A DNA stretch of 64,000 nt from Asaia krungthepensis NRIC 0535 (GTDB taxonomy: Bacteria > Pseudomonadota > Alphaproteobacteria > Acetobacterales > Acetobacteraceae). Below the pieces are notes generated by a model, which had not been told where the DNA came from, searched no databases, and was given only the letters and a program-made list of their open reading frames with translations. A program made the position numbers and the translations under genes. Shown piece after piece: positions 9,433-17,852 of this stretch; the first letter of the stretch is position 1, and the number at the start of each line of letters is the position of its first letter. The stretch covers positions 62,001-126,000 of the forward strand of contig NZ_BAPV01000001.1 in NCBI RefSeq assembly GCF_025995175.1. The letters are read 5' to 3'.

Positions 9433-9822
9433 AGTGCGGCTCCCGGGTCGGGCTCCCCAGGGGAGTCCTCTCCGACAAGGTATCGTCAGAGGTTACGCAG
9501 ATAAAACGAAGGGGCAGGCAGGATATCGGACGGGCGTTCGCCAACAATAACGTTTTGGTGAAAATTTCTCTTTGATGAACTTGTGATGAAGCACAGTTAA
9601 CATTTTTGACGCACATTGCCCATTCTTTGAGCCGTCGGATCATGTGGGGCGATCTGACTGTCGATACAGCTTGGAGTGACGGTTCTTCTTGCCGTTATCC
9701 AAAGTGTTGACAGATCTTCCGTCCATACAGGGCCGGTGGCTTCACTGCTCCAACGGCTTTCGGCATGGCGGGCCTGCATAGCGGGCAAAGCTTTGCCCGG
9801 GGGCGTAGCGTGAGGATGTCCC
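9433..9822 (+). other. Intergenic region upstream of the PQQ dehydrogenase
   Basis: No credible gene in these 390 bases. It is locally AT-richer around 9540-9610 and holds an isolated TTGACA at 9707 without a convincing -10 box at standard spacing. Its main feature is the perfect palindrome at 9782-9799, listed separately. It should contain the promoter and 5' leader of the dehydrogenase gene. Confidence 0.6.
9782..9799. promoter_or_regulatory. 18-bp perfect palindrome, candidate operator
   Basis: CGGGCAAAGCTTTGCCCG is a gapless perfect palindrome ending 23 bp before the GTG start of the PQQ dehydrogenase. Its position fits a dimeric repressor site; as RNA it would also form a short hairpin just before the ribosome site. 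Which protein binds is unknown. Confidence 0.45.
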
Positions 9823-12372
9823 GTGCGACGCGTTGTTCCTTTATTATGCACCCTTGCTGGCCTGGTGATCGGGTTGCTCGGTGTGGCTCTGGCCCTCGGC
9901 GGGGCCTATCTCGCCTGGCTTGGCGGAAGCTGGGCCTATATCGTTCTCGGTCTGCTTATGGCCGGTGTCGGGTTCTCGGTCATGGCCCAGCGGACCATTG
10001 CCCTTCCCTTGTCGATTCTGCTCAGCCTTGTTGCAGCGGGCTGGGCGTTCGGTGAGGTGGGCGATGTGTTCTGGCTCGTCCTGCCGCGCGTCGGGGTGTT
10101 TCTGGTTCTGCCCATTGTGGTGGGTGTTCTGGCCCCCTTTTTCGGCTCGACAGAGCGTAACCCTGTCGGTGGAGCAGTGCGTTCGGGCGCCTTGCGCTCC
10201 GGCGGTGTCCCACGCGCCTGGGGGCTCGGGATCGCCGCGGTCTATGCGATTATCTTCTGTGGCGTCATACTCGGTGTGTTTCAGCCTCATGCCGAGGTCA
10301 CGGCAGATGCATCGCAGCAGCCCAAGGCCGATGGGGCGCTGGGGCAGCAGAACGGCAATGACTGGCCTGCCTGGGGGCGCAACCTGACGGGTGACCGTTT
10401 CGCACCCTATACGCAGATCAACGCGCAGAATGTGACCGATCTCAAACTCGCATGGACCTTCCATACAGGGGACCTCGCCATTGACGGGTCTGAATATCAG
10501 GTTACGCCGCTCAAGATCGCGGATACGCTCTATCTCTGCACACCTCTGAACAAGGTGATTGCGCTCGATCCTGTCACGGGCAAGCAGAAATGGCGTTTTG
10601 ACCCGCATATGCAGGTGACGCGCGGCAACAAGGGCTGGAAGCGCTGCCGTGGCGTCAGCTATGCCGATCTCACGACCATGTCGCTGCTGGGGCCCGATGC
10701 GAAAGCATTCGGCCCGGAGGAAACTCCTGCGTCTGCCGACCAGGCCTCCTCCGTGCCAGCGCCCGCTGCACCGCCTGTAGAAACCGCGACGCCCGCGCCT
10801 GTCGCCATCACGGCGGAAACGCCCTGTGCGCGTCGTATTGTCAGCACGACCAACGATGCCCGCCTCTTTGAACTCGATGCCGCGACCGGAGCGCTCTGCG
10901 AAGATTTCGGCGATCATGGCATGGTGAATCTGCTCGAAGGGCTCGGCCCGACGGCACCTGGCTCCTATTATCTGACCTCCGCCCCGCTCGTGGCTGATGG
11001 CGTGATCATGGTGGGTGGCAAGATCAACGACAACATGACCGTCGGTGAGCCCTCGGGCGTCATTCGCGGCTATGATGTGCGTACGGGCCGACTGGTCTGG
11101 GCCTGGGATGCCTCGCGCGGCGACAAGGACAGCCGCCCACTCCCCGCTGGACAGATCTATGCGACCGAAACCCCGAATTTCTGGGGCACGGCCTCCTATG
11201 ATCCCAAGCTGGGTCTTGCCTTCATTCCCATGGGCAATCAGACGCCGGATTTCTGGACCGGTAATCGCCATGACTATTCGGACGAATATACCGACGCGAT
11301 CCTGGCACTCGATATCCGCACGGGCCAGGAACACTGGCATTTCCGTACAGCCAATAACGATATGTTCGACTATGACGTGACGTCGCAGCCGATCCTGTAC
11401 GATATGCCCGATGGCAAGGGTGAGACCACGCCTGTCGTGGTTGCTCTGACCAAGCGCAGCCAGATTTTCGTGCTCGACCGCCGTACAGGCAAGCCTGTCG
11501 TGCCTGTGACCGATCGCAAGGTCGCGACTGACGGTATGCCCGGGCAGCGCATCAGCCCGGTTCAGCCCTATTCCGCCCTCTCCATTGGCGTCGATCCGCT
11601 GAAGGAAAGCGATATGTGGGGCGGTACGGTGTTCGACCAGCTCTACTGCCGCATCGCTTTCCGGAAGATGCGTTGGGAGGGGGAATTTACCCCGCTGAGC
11701 GACAAGCAGAAAACCCTGATCTGGCCCGGCTATTACGGTGGCTCGAACTGGGGCGGCGGAGCGCTTGACCCGCAGACCGGTGTGCTGGTGGTGAACGACA
11801 TCCGCATGGCGATGTGGGGACAGTTCATCAAGCGCGAGGACGCCGCCCATGCCGGCCTCGTTCCCTCGACCGAAGGCGAATATTCCGAGCAGCTTGGCAC
11901 GCCCTGGGGCGTGGAGCGCTCGATGTTCGTCTCACCGCTCGGTGCGCCTTGCTTCAAGCCGCCTTATGGTTCGCTGACGGCCATCGATCTGAAGACTCAG
12001 AAGACGCTCTGGCAGGTGCCGGTTGGTAGCATTCAGGATGCCGCCATTCATGGTGTGTTCGGCCAGAAGGGAATCATTCCGCATCTCTACGTGCCGATTG
12101 GCATGCCGACCATGGGCGGACCGATGCTCACCCAGGGCAATCTCGCCTTCTTCCACGGGTCACTCGATAATTATTTCCGCGCTTTCGACCTGCGCACGGG
12201 TAAGGAAGTCTGGCGTGAGCGCCTGCCTGTCGGCGGTCAGGGTACGCCCATGACTTATGTCGAAAAGGGCAGGCAGTATGTGCTGGTGGTCGCGGGTGGC
12301 GCGACGCGTACCGGCACTAATGCGAACAAGGGCGATTACGTTCTGGCCTATGCCCTCCCGGCAACACCCTGA
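9823..12372 (+). CDS. Membrane-bound PQQ-dependent dehydrogenase (glucose/quinate/polyol family)
   Basis: Quinoprotein of 849 residues that oxidises a sugar, polyol or cyclic acid in the periplasm and passes electrons to ubiquinone. About five membrane helices occupy residues 1-155, followed by an eight-bladed propeller with tryptophan-docking motifs. The propeller shows the mGDH hallmarks TPLKIADTLYLCTPLNK, RRIV, NFWGTASYDP and GGPMLTQGN. Asp518 and Lys544 correspond to the catalytic Asp466 and PQQ-contacting Lys493 of E. coli mGDH. GTG at 9823 follows GAGGA by 6 nt. Two oddities: a Pro/Ala-rich insertion near residues 291-335, and Ala827 where glucose enzymes have a conserved His (His775 in E. 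coli). It is therefore not safe to call it glucose dehydrogenase. Confidence 0.9.
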   Translation: MRRVVPLLCTLAGLVIGLLGVALALGGAYLAWLGGSWAYIVLGLLMAGVGFSVMAQRTIALPLSILLSLVAAGWAFGEVGDVFWLVLPRVGVFLVLPIVVGVLAPFFGSTERNPVGGAVRSGALRSGGVPRAWGLGIAAVYAIIFCGVILGVFQPHAEVTADASQQPKADGALGQQNGNDWPAWGRNLTGDRFAPYTQINAQNVTDLKLAWTFHTGDLAIDGSEYQVTPLKIADTLYLCTPLNKVIALDPVTGKQKWRFDPHMQVTRGNKGWKRCRGVSYADLTTMSLLGPDAKAFGPEETPASADQASSVPAPAAPPVETATPAPVAITAETPCARRIVSTTNDARLFELDAATGALCEDFGDHGMVNLLEGLGPTAPGSYYLTSAPLVADGVIMVGGKINDNMTVGEPSGVIRGYDVRTGRLVWAWDASRGDKDSRPLPAGQIYATETPNFWGTASYDPKLGLAFIPMGNQTPDFWTGNRHDYSDEYTDAILALDIRTGQEHWHFRTANNDMFDYDVTSQPILYDMPDGKGETTPVVVALTKRSQIFVLDRRTGKPVVPVTDRKVATDGMPGQRISPVQPYSALSIGVDPLKESDMWGGTVFDQLYCRIAFRKMRWEGEFTPLSDKQKTLIWPGYYGGSNWGGGALDPQTGVLVVNDIRMAMWGQFIKREDAAHAGLVPSTEGEYSEQLGTPWGVERSMFVSPLGAPCFKPPYGSLTAIDLKTQKTLWQVPVGSIQDAAIHGVFGQKGIIPHLYVPIGMPTMGGPMLTQGNLAFFHGSLDNYFRAFDLRTGKEVWRERLPVGGQGTPMTYVEKGRQYVLVVAGGATRTGTNANKGDYVLAYALPATP

Positions 12373-12421
12373 CGATCCCTTTCGCTCCCTGCCGCCTTGA
12401 CGCGGCATGGGAGCCCCTACG

Positions 12422-12476
12422 AGGTTCCGGGTCTATCGCGGAACCTTGGTCAGGCCCGCGCTCTGCCGGGTCTGAC
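12422..12476 (+). terminator. Two tandem hairpins downstream of the PQQ dehydrogenase
   Basis: AGGTTCCG (12422-12429) pairs perfectly with CGGAACCT (12439-12446). Two bases later GTCAGGCCCG (12449-12458) pairs with CGGGTCTGAC (12467-12476) with one G-U. Neither is followed by a T run, so they may act as 3' stabilisers or a factor-dependent end rather than a classical intrinsic terminator. Confidence 0.4.
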
Positions 12477-12797
12477 ACCTGGGGAATGATGTCGGGTAAC
12501 GCTGCGGCAGATGCATTCCCGCAACGAGGTCCGGCTCGGCCAATACTCCCTCGGAATCGATGACCTGGGGGCAGGATGATAAGGTCCCGCCAAGCAAGCC
12601 GAATATCCGCTTCATCTTCCCTGTCAGTGCTAGTCTGTCGGCGCAGTCCCGGCTGACGTGCCGGAAAAACCACCATTACCGCCTCAAGCGTGTCTCTCTA
12701 TCTAAGCTCTCGACCTTTGGCCTTTCTCTACACAGTCGTGCGGGCCGTGTGATCCGCAATCATGCCGGTCGTGCGCTTTCCGGGTGAGACGATGGGC

Positions 12798-12832
12798 AAA
12801 AGAAAACCCCTCTCCCGTTGCCGGAAAAGGGG
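12798..12832 (-). terminator. Rho-independent terminator of the glycosyltransferase gene
   Basis: Read on the minus strand, CCCCTTTTCC pairs with GGGAGAGGGG (two G-U pairs) across a 6-nt loop and is followed by TTTTCTTTT. It lies 31 nt after the stop of the minus-strand glycosyltransferase. Confidence 0.7.
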
Positions 12833-12862
12833 GCACGGCTGAGTCGTGGAGGCTTGGCTTGT

Positions 12863-15577
12863 TCAGGCTGTGCGTCCAAGAATGCGATTATAGAGCGTGA
12901 CGAGTTCCTGCGCCTGATCCTCGTAGCTCGGAAGGCTGCCCTTGTTCGGGTTCACATAGGAATCGAACCTGCTCTTCTGATCGAGGATGGCTTCAATCGC
13001 GGCTTGGAGCGGAGCGGGATCGTCGATGATCGGGATGAGGGAGCCATTCACGCCATCCACGATTTCCTCAGCCTGGCCGCCCGGTGCCGTCGAGATCACC
13101 CAGACATCGCGCGACAGGGCCTCGCGCACGGTCAGGCCATAGCTCTCGCGCCATTGCGAGGGGAAGAGCAGCACGTCCACCTGATCATAGAAATCATCCA
13201 GTCCGGACTGGGTGTAGGCTGGAACGGTGCGGATCGTGCCCTTCACCAGCCATTCCGACGTATCGATTGAGGGAAAACCCAGATTGAGCGTGTTATCGAC
13301 CAGTACCAGTTCCCAGTCATCGCGCTTGGTGCGCTCCAGCGCCTTGCGGATCAGGTCATAGCCTTTGACAAACCCGATGCCCCCGACAAAACCGAAGCGC
13401 AGCTTGCTGCCTGGCGGGCGTTTCGCCTTGGGCCGCGAGGGCCAGGTGAAGCCGTTACGATTGATCAGAATCCGGTCAGAGGGCACGCCATTGCGCACAT
13501 AAAGCCCCTTATGCTCTTCCGAGGGGCTCAGAATGGCTGCCGCACCCGCCAAAGCCTGGCGCATGACCTTGCGGCGTTCATTCAGGTAATAGGCGCGTGT
13601 TGATTCACCAGGGGCAAGCGGCACTTCGTTCTTCTCAAGGTGGTACTGCCCGTCATCGCGTGTGATAAAAAGACTCTCTGATAGCCACCAGCAATCATGC
13701 AAGCTGATCACATAAGGCACGCCACGTTGTTGGCAGATGCGGGCCATGCCGACACCCATTTCCTGGATGGCATGAAAATGCACCAGTTCAGCGTCCCATG
13801 CATCGATCCAGCGCTCAATTTGACGGGCGATGGCAAGGTTGTCTGTCGCTGCGTTACGTCCAGCTACGATGGAAAAGACGTCCGTATCCAGAACTCTGTA
13901 ACGTAAGGCTCCATCGGGCAGAGCGTCCAGCACAGGACGTGTCGTCATAACGCTGTTCTCGAAGCCGGCCTTGGCGAGCGGCTTGAGAAGGGCTTCCACT
14001 ACGATCGTGGCCCCGCCGAAAGAGCGCGGGGCCATGAAGATGTTCACCTGCAGGACACGCGGCGCCTTGTGGGCATAGGCAGGAGGCTCGCCGAAGATGG
14101 GAGCGGCCTGCTGGGTCAGGATACGGTCGGGCGCATAGAGTGCGAGCGCCGTCTCGCGTGCTTTCAGACCGATGTGGCGACGCAATTGCGCGTCGCTGGC
14201 CAGTGCCAGAACCATGTCGCGCCACTCTTCGGCCGTGCACGCGAGATATCCGTTATCACCGGACTGGATGACCCGGTGATAGGTATCGGTAGGTGAGCAG
14301 ATAGAGGGAAGTTCCAGAATGGCGGCTTCCAGAAATTTGATATTGCTCTTGCAGTCATTGAAGAGCGTGTCCTCGAGCGGCGCAATGGCGATGTCGGCTT
14401 TGGCCAGTTCTTCCAGATAGGCGGCATAAGAGAGTTCGTTCCGACGCTGAATGCGCGAGCCGAATTGTGCAAAGAGCGGAGAGATCTTCAGTGGGCCGAT
14501 AATCAGGAGATTCAATCGCGGCTCTGCCTTCATGGCCGCGATCAAACCGGTTTCAGCGATCTTGAAATCCATGTCATGGGCGCGGCTGCCCGAACCGTAG
14601 CAGACCCAGATCCTGTCGTCATTGCGCGGGGCCGGGTTGGCAAGCAGGGTTTCGGCCACCTTAAGCGTCTGGGTGTCGAGCGCGTTCTCCAGAACCAGCA
14701 CATCCTCGATGCCGACCTTGCGCATTTCGGCGGCCAGGGCTTCCGTGGAGGCCATGCCACGCCCACAGGCACGGAGCGCGCGCAGATAAAGATCGGCCAA
14801 ATGGTAAAGGCCCTGGCGCTCATGATAACTCAATGTCGCGAGATTGCCGTTGCGCCGGTAGAGGATCTTGCTGAACAGAAGATCGTCGATCTCCCAGCGC
14901 GGCTTAAGACCTAGCCTTTTTGCCTCGGCGATCAAGCCGAGTATCGAGGGAACGCCCGGGACGCGATAGAACAGAATTTCGGTCGCCACCTGGAGCGAGG
15001 AGAGCGCCTCGCTGCTGTCCTGCCAGTCGACGATCTGTACGGTCCAGCCGAGACGACGGATCAGCTCGGCCTTCTGGGTCACGCGATATTTGGTACATTG
15101 CTGCAAACCTAGATCGGCGATCAGCAAATAATGGGGGCGCAGCATCTGTGTCGCCTTGGGCGCCGGGCGTCGCAGAAAGGCAGCAAGCTCCTTGGTCGGG
15201 ACAAAAAGCGGATCGCCCGCCTGATCACTATGCCGTGAAAGACGCCGTTTCGCGATTCCCCCGGCATAAAACCGACCCATCGCTTTAAAGAACCCTTCGG
15301 TGCGATAGGAATCGAGCCACTGCTCCCAGGCCTCGTTGATAGGAATGCCGCGCGGCAATCTACCGAGGGTCAGGGCCCGAACCCAACGCAAAGGCTCCAT
15401 GACTCGCCAGGATAGCGAACGGCGCATCAGCTTTAGCTGTTGGTTCGTCAGACGAAGCTCTGCCTGGAGTGAGTCTGCCCGAAGTGTTGCCAGATAGGCA
15501 GAGGATCCGGCTACATCTTCCTGAGGAGCATTCGGGTCAAAAGCAGATCGTGTCTGTCGGTCATCAATATCAGGCAA
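12863..15577 (-). CDS. Large protein with two tandem GT-B glycosyltransferase domains
   Basis: A 904-residue cytoplasmic protein. Residues 25-110 form an N-terminal helical segment of the kind that precedes polysaccharide glycosyltransferases (LTNQQLKLMRRSLSWRV). Residues about 148-490 form one GT-B fold, with a C-terminal half containing KSNIKFLEA. Residues about 508-890 form a complete GT4-like enzyme with FMAPRSFGGA at its start, GFVGGIGFVKGYDLI as the second Rossmann half, and ESYGLTVREAL as the family E-x7-E region. The start is a TTG at 15577; the frame meets a stop 12 codons upstream and no ATG or GTG lies between, so the N-terminus is uncertain. The role is likely surface or exopolysaccharide assembly; sugar donors and acceptor are unknown. 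It has its own terminator. Confidence 0.85.
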   Translation of the reverse strand: MPDIDDRQTRSAFDPNAPQEDVAGSSAYLATLRADSLQAELRLTNQQLKLMRRSLSWRVMEPLRWVRALTLGRLPRGIPINEAWEQWLDSYRTEGFFKAMGRFYAGGIAKRRLSRHSDQAGDPLFVPTKELAAFLRRPAPKATQMLRPHYLLIADLGLQQCTKYRVTQKAELIRRLGWTVQIVDWQDSSEALSSLQVATEILFYRVPGVPSILGLIAEAKRLGLKPRWEIDDLLFSKILYRRNGNLATLSYHERQGLYHLADLYLRALRACGRGMASTEALAAEMRKVGIEDVLVLENALDTQTLKVAETLLANPAPRNDDRIWVCYGSGSRAHDMDFKIAETGLIAAMKAEPRLNLLIIGPLKISPLFAQFGSRIQRRNELSYAAYLEELAKADIAIAPLEDTLFNDCKSNIKFLEAAILELPSICSPTDTYHRVIQSGDNGYLACTAEEWRDMVLALASDAQLRRHIGLKARETALALYAPDRILTQQAAPIFGEPPAYAHKAPRVLQVNIFMAPRSFGGATIVVEALLKPLAKAGFENSVMTTRPVLDALPDGALRYRVLDTDVFSIVAGRNAATDNLAIARQIERWIDAWDAELVHFHAIQEMGVGMARICQQRGVPYVISLHDCWWLSESLFITRDDGQYHLEKNEVPLAPGESTRAYYLNERRKVMRQALAGAAAILSPSEEHKGLYVRNGVPSDRILINRNGFTWPSRPKAKRPPGSKLRFGFVGGIGFVKGYDLIRKALERTKRDDWELVLVDNTLNLGFPSIDTSEWLVKGTIRTVPAYTQSGLDDFYDQVDVLLFPSQWRESYGLTVREALSRDVWVISTAPGGQAEEIVDGVNGSLIPIIDDPAPLQAAIEAILDQKSRFDSYVNPNKGSLPSYEDQAQELVTLYNRILGRTA

Positions 15578-15651
15578 GAGGTACTCATTCGGCGACGAGG
15601 TGAGGGATCAAAATAGTAGTCCACCGCTCTTCTATAACCGAATTTTACCAT

Positions 15652-15690
15652 CTGGAAAAACAAAGGCCCGATCTGGGAGATCGGGCCTTT
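15652..15690 (-). terminator. Strong rho-independent terminator of the RTX-like gene
   Basis: A perfect 13-bp stem, AAAGGCCCGATCT with AGATCGGGCCTTT, encloses GGG at 15662-15690. On the minus strand it is followed by GTTTTTCC. It lies 34 nt beyond the stop of the RTX-like gene. Confidence 0.88.
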
Positions 15691-15724
15691 GCAGAGGCAG
15701 GCGTCCTGAGATCGACGGCAGCAA

Positions 15725-17164
15725 TCAGCTGATGACGATGTTCGATGCCTTCAGATCGGTCACGCCGAGGAAAGTGACCTTCATGTTGTTGTCGAGCTGC
15801 AGCGTGGTGTTGCCGCCGGTCACGGTTGCGGTGGCGAGCAGATCCTTCACGGCCTGATCGGCATCGGCAGGCTTGTAGTTGTACATGAAGAACATGTTGC
15901 CGGCAGCACTGCCGAAATCGGTGATGGTGATGTCGCCGCCATTATGGCCTGCCAGAACACCGAAGCTGTTGGCTGCGCCGTCACCACCGGTCACGGTGGC
16001 GAAGCTGTCACCGTTCGAGTTCTCGAACTGTGTGCCGAACACGAAGTGATCGGAACCCGAGGTGCCGATAACCGTGTTGTTGCCTGCACCGGTCCAGGCT
16101 TCGAGCGTACCCTTGGAGGAGGACGCATCGATATACTGGCTGCCCGTTGTGTTGGGCTGGTTTGCAGTGAACAGGGCGAGGCCGTTCGTGTCGACGGTAG
16201 CGTGCAGGTCGTTTGCGCCCCAGATCGTGCCGAGCCCGGCATTGATCGAGGTGTTGCCTGTGCCCGAGATGAACTTGAGAGCACCCGACACGCTGATGGA
16301 CTGATCGCAGCCGTGATAGACCGAGAGGTCGCCTGCTGCCGAGATGGTGTCGCCGATGGCGCCGACGATGGTGCCCGAGTTGCCGGTGAAGTCGACCGTG
16401 GAGCCCGTGCCGCCGAAAACCGTGCTGTTGATGCCGACAGAGATGCGGCTGCCCACAAGGGCCGCATCGACGACAGCCGAGTTGGACTGCAGCGTGACGA
16501 TGGAGTTGCCACCCAGCAGGGTGACCGTGTCGGAAGCGTTTTCGACACCGGTGATCGTGTCCTGACCTTCGGAGGCGACGAAATTCGCACCTGCGCCCAG
16601 GGTGATCAGGTTTTCGCCTTCACCTGCGCGGATGTTGTTCACGCCGTTGCCGGCAACGATAGTGTCATTGCCGTCACCCGTGGCGATCGTCCAGTTGCCT
16701 GTGCGATCATCTGCGTGGAACAGGTTGTTGCCCATCGTCGAGACGAAGGTGCCGTTATAGTTCCCGGCATAGAAGCTCACGCCTGCCGTATTGCCCGCAA
16801 GGATCGACAGGTTGTCCGTCACCACACCGGTAGCATCGACCGCAACCGGTAAGTTCAGGGGGGCGACCGGGGTGGCTTCCTCCGGGCTCAGATAGGGCGC
16901 ACCCTGCGCACCGATCACGAGGTTGGAATACTTGCCCTGCATCGAGAAGGCGCCACCGGTCGTCACGACACCCTGGATGACACTATTCGCCGAAGACGGA
17001 CCAGCATTCGACCCGTTGACCAGATCAACTGAAGTCAGGTTGCCGCTGGTCGTCGCGTCCAAGATCTGCTTCGCGTAGCTCGAGGCCAGCGTCTGCATAC
17101 GGGCACCTTCCACAGTGACCTGCACAGTCATACCAGACGAACCGACTACCGTTACGATCGCCAT
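15725..17164 (-). CDS. RTX-like calcium-binding/adhesin-type secreted protein
   Basis: A 479-residue Gly/Asn/Thr/Ser-rich, Cys-poor beta-strand repeat protein without a Sec signal peptide. Degenerate nonapeptide repeats of the hemolysin/RTX type are seen in the middle (GDGNDTIVAGNGVNNI, GAGANFVASEGQDTI) and near the end (GTSGSDHFVFG). Charge is strongly acidic. These features suggest type I secretion and a role at the cell surface or in biofilm, but no secretion genes are in the window. ATG at 17164 follows AAGGAG by 9 nt. It is monocistronic: a long AT-rich leader lies upstream and a strong terminator downstream. The N-terminal 100 residues resemble no family known to me. Confidence 0.75.
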   Translation of the reverse strand: MAIVTVVGSSGMTVQVTVEGARMQTLASSYAKQILDATTSGNLTSVDLVNGSNAGPSSANSVIQGVVTTGGAFSMQGKYSNLVIGAQGAPYLSPEEATPVAPLNLPVAVDATGVVTDNLSILAGNTAGVSFYAGNYNGTFVSTMGNNLFHADDRTGNWTIATGDGNDTIVAGNGVNNIRAGEGENLITLGAGANFVASEGQDTITGVENASDTVTLLGGNSIVTLQSNSAVVDAALVGSRISVGINSTVFGGTGSTVDFTGNSGTIVGAIGDTISAAGDLSVYHGCDQSISVSGALKFISGTGNTSINAGLGTIWGANDLHATVDTNGLALFTANQPNTTGSQYIDASSSKGTLEAWTGAGNNTVIGTSGSDHFVFGTQFENSNGDSFATVTGGDGAANSFGVLAGHNGGDITITDFGSAAGNMFFMYNYKPADADQAVKDLLATATVTGGNTTLQLDNNMKVTFLGVTDLKASNIVIS

Positions 17165-17852
17165 GCGATCAGCTCCTTTATTATTTTTGGAGGCTTCAGA
17201 CGCAAACCGTTACATTTGGGCTGTCGCATGGGGCCGGACGCTGTCGACCCATCATGCTTCAGTGGTTGTGCCGTCTGGCAAGACCCGCATTGAACACTAA
17301 CTTCCTTATGAATGTCTTAACCTTCCCGCGGAGTCAATAAATTGCAGGTATTGGACATCATTCGATACCGGTTTGAAGAAAACCTACATATTGGGAAATC
17401 GTTCTCTATGTAGAAATGTTTTGAAATTCCCAGATTTCAGAGGGATATCCTTGCAAATCATAGGATTTATCCTGATGTCTTCAGCGTGACCGAAGCGCAC
17501 CCGATCAAAAATATGTGATTATTACATAAAATTTCATGATTCCATGTCTCCGCTCGCTCGAGGCTTCGTCAAGCTGAGGCCGCATCGTTCATTCGCGATG
17601 ATCTGGAAATCTCTAGAAGTCCGCGCATTCAGTGGCATTCGTGTTTCAATAATGACACGTCGTGTTACAGGAAGTCGTTGAGTAAAGTGCTGATTTAAAA
17701 CAAAAAAAGGCGACGGATGCCACGCATCCCTCGCCGTAAGGTAAAAATGTACGAAAAATCTGGTAAAGGAAACCTGAATATTTCAGATAAATAACTAATA
17801 GTCCCTCACAGTTTTATGAAGAACATGTCCCCCCGGAGCGCAGGGTAAGCAC
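17165..17852. other. AT-rich intergenic region, no gene
   Basis: About 690 bases between the nadE stop and the RTX-like gene start, clearly AT-richer than the surroundings. It holds the nadE terminator (17702-17735), an odd palindrome ACACG-T-CGTGT at 17655-17665, and presumably the RTX-gene promoter on the minus strand. No open frame with a ribosome site is visible; a small RNA cannot be excluded. Confidence 0.6.
17702..17735 (-). terminator. Rho-independent terminator of nadE
   Basis: Stem GGCGA-C-GGATG / CATCC-C-TCGCC with a 5-nt loop at 17709-17735, followed on the minus strand by seven T residues (AAAAAAA at 17702-17708 on the plus strand). It lies about 120 nt after the nadE stop. Confidence 0.75.

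Larger units (their letters stand above)
12373..12862 (+). other. Intergenic region with hairpins, no gene recognised
   Basis: About 490 bases between the convergent PQQ dehydrogenase and glycosyltransferase genes. It contains two tandem hairpins near the dehydrogenase end and a minus-strand terminator near the glycosyltransferase end, listed separately. The short open frames in between have no ribosome site or recognisable motif. Confidence 0.6.

Noticed and set aside
9707-9735. TTGACA-based promoter for the PQQ dehydrogenase
   Set aside because: No acceptable -10 hexamer lies 15-19 bp downstream.
9844-11850. A very long open frame (668 codons) antisense to the PQQ dehydrogenase
   Set aside because: GC-rich codon bias of the real gene leaves the opposite strand open; the antisense protein has no domain and is His/Arg-rich in the manner of shadow frames.
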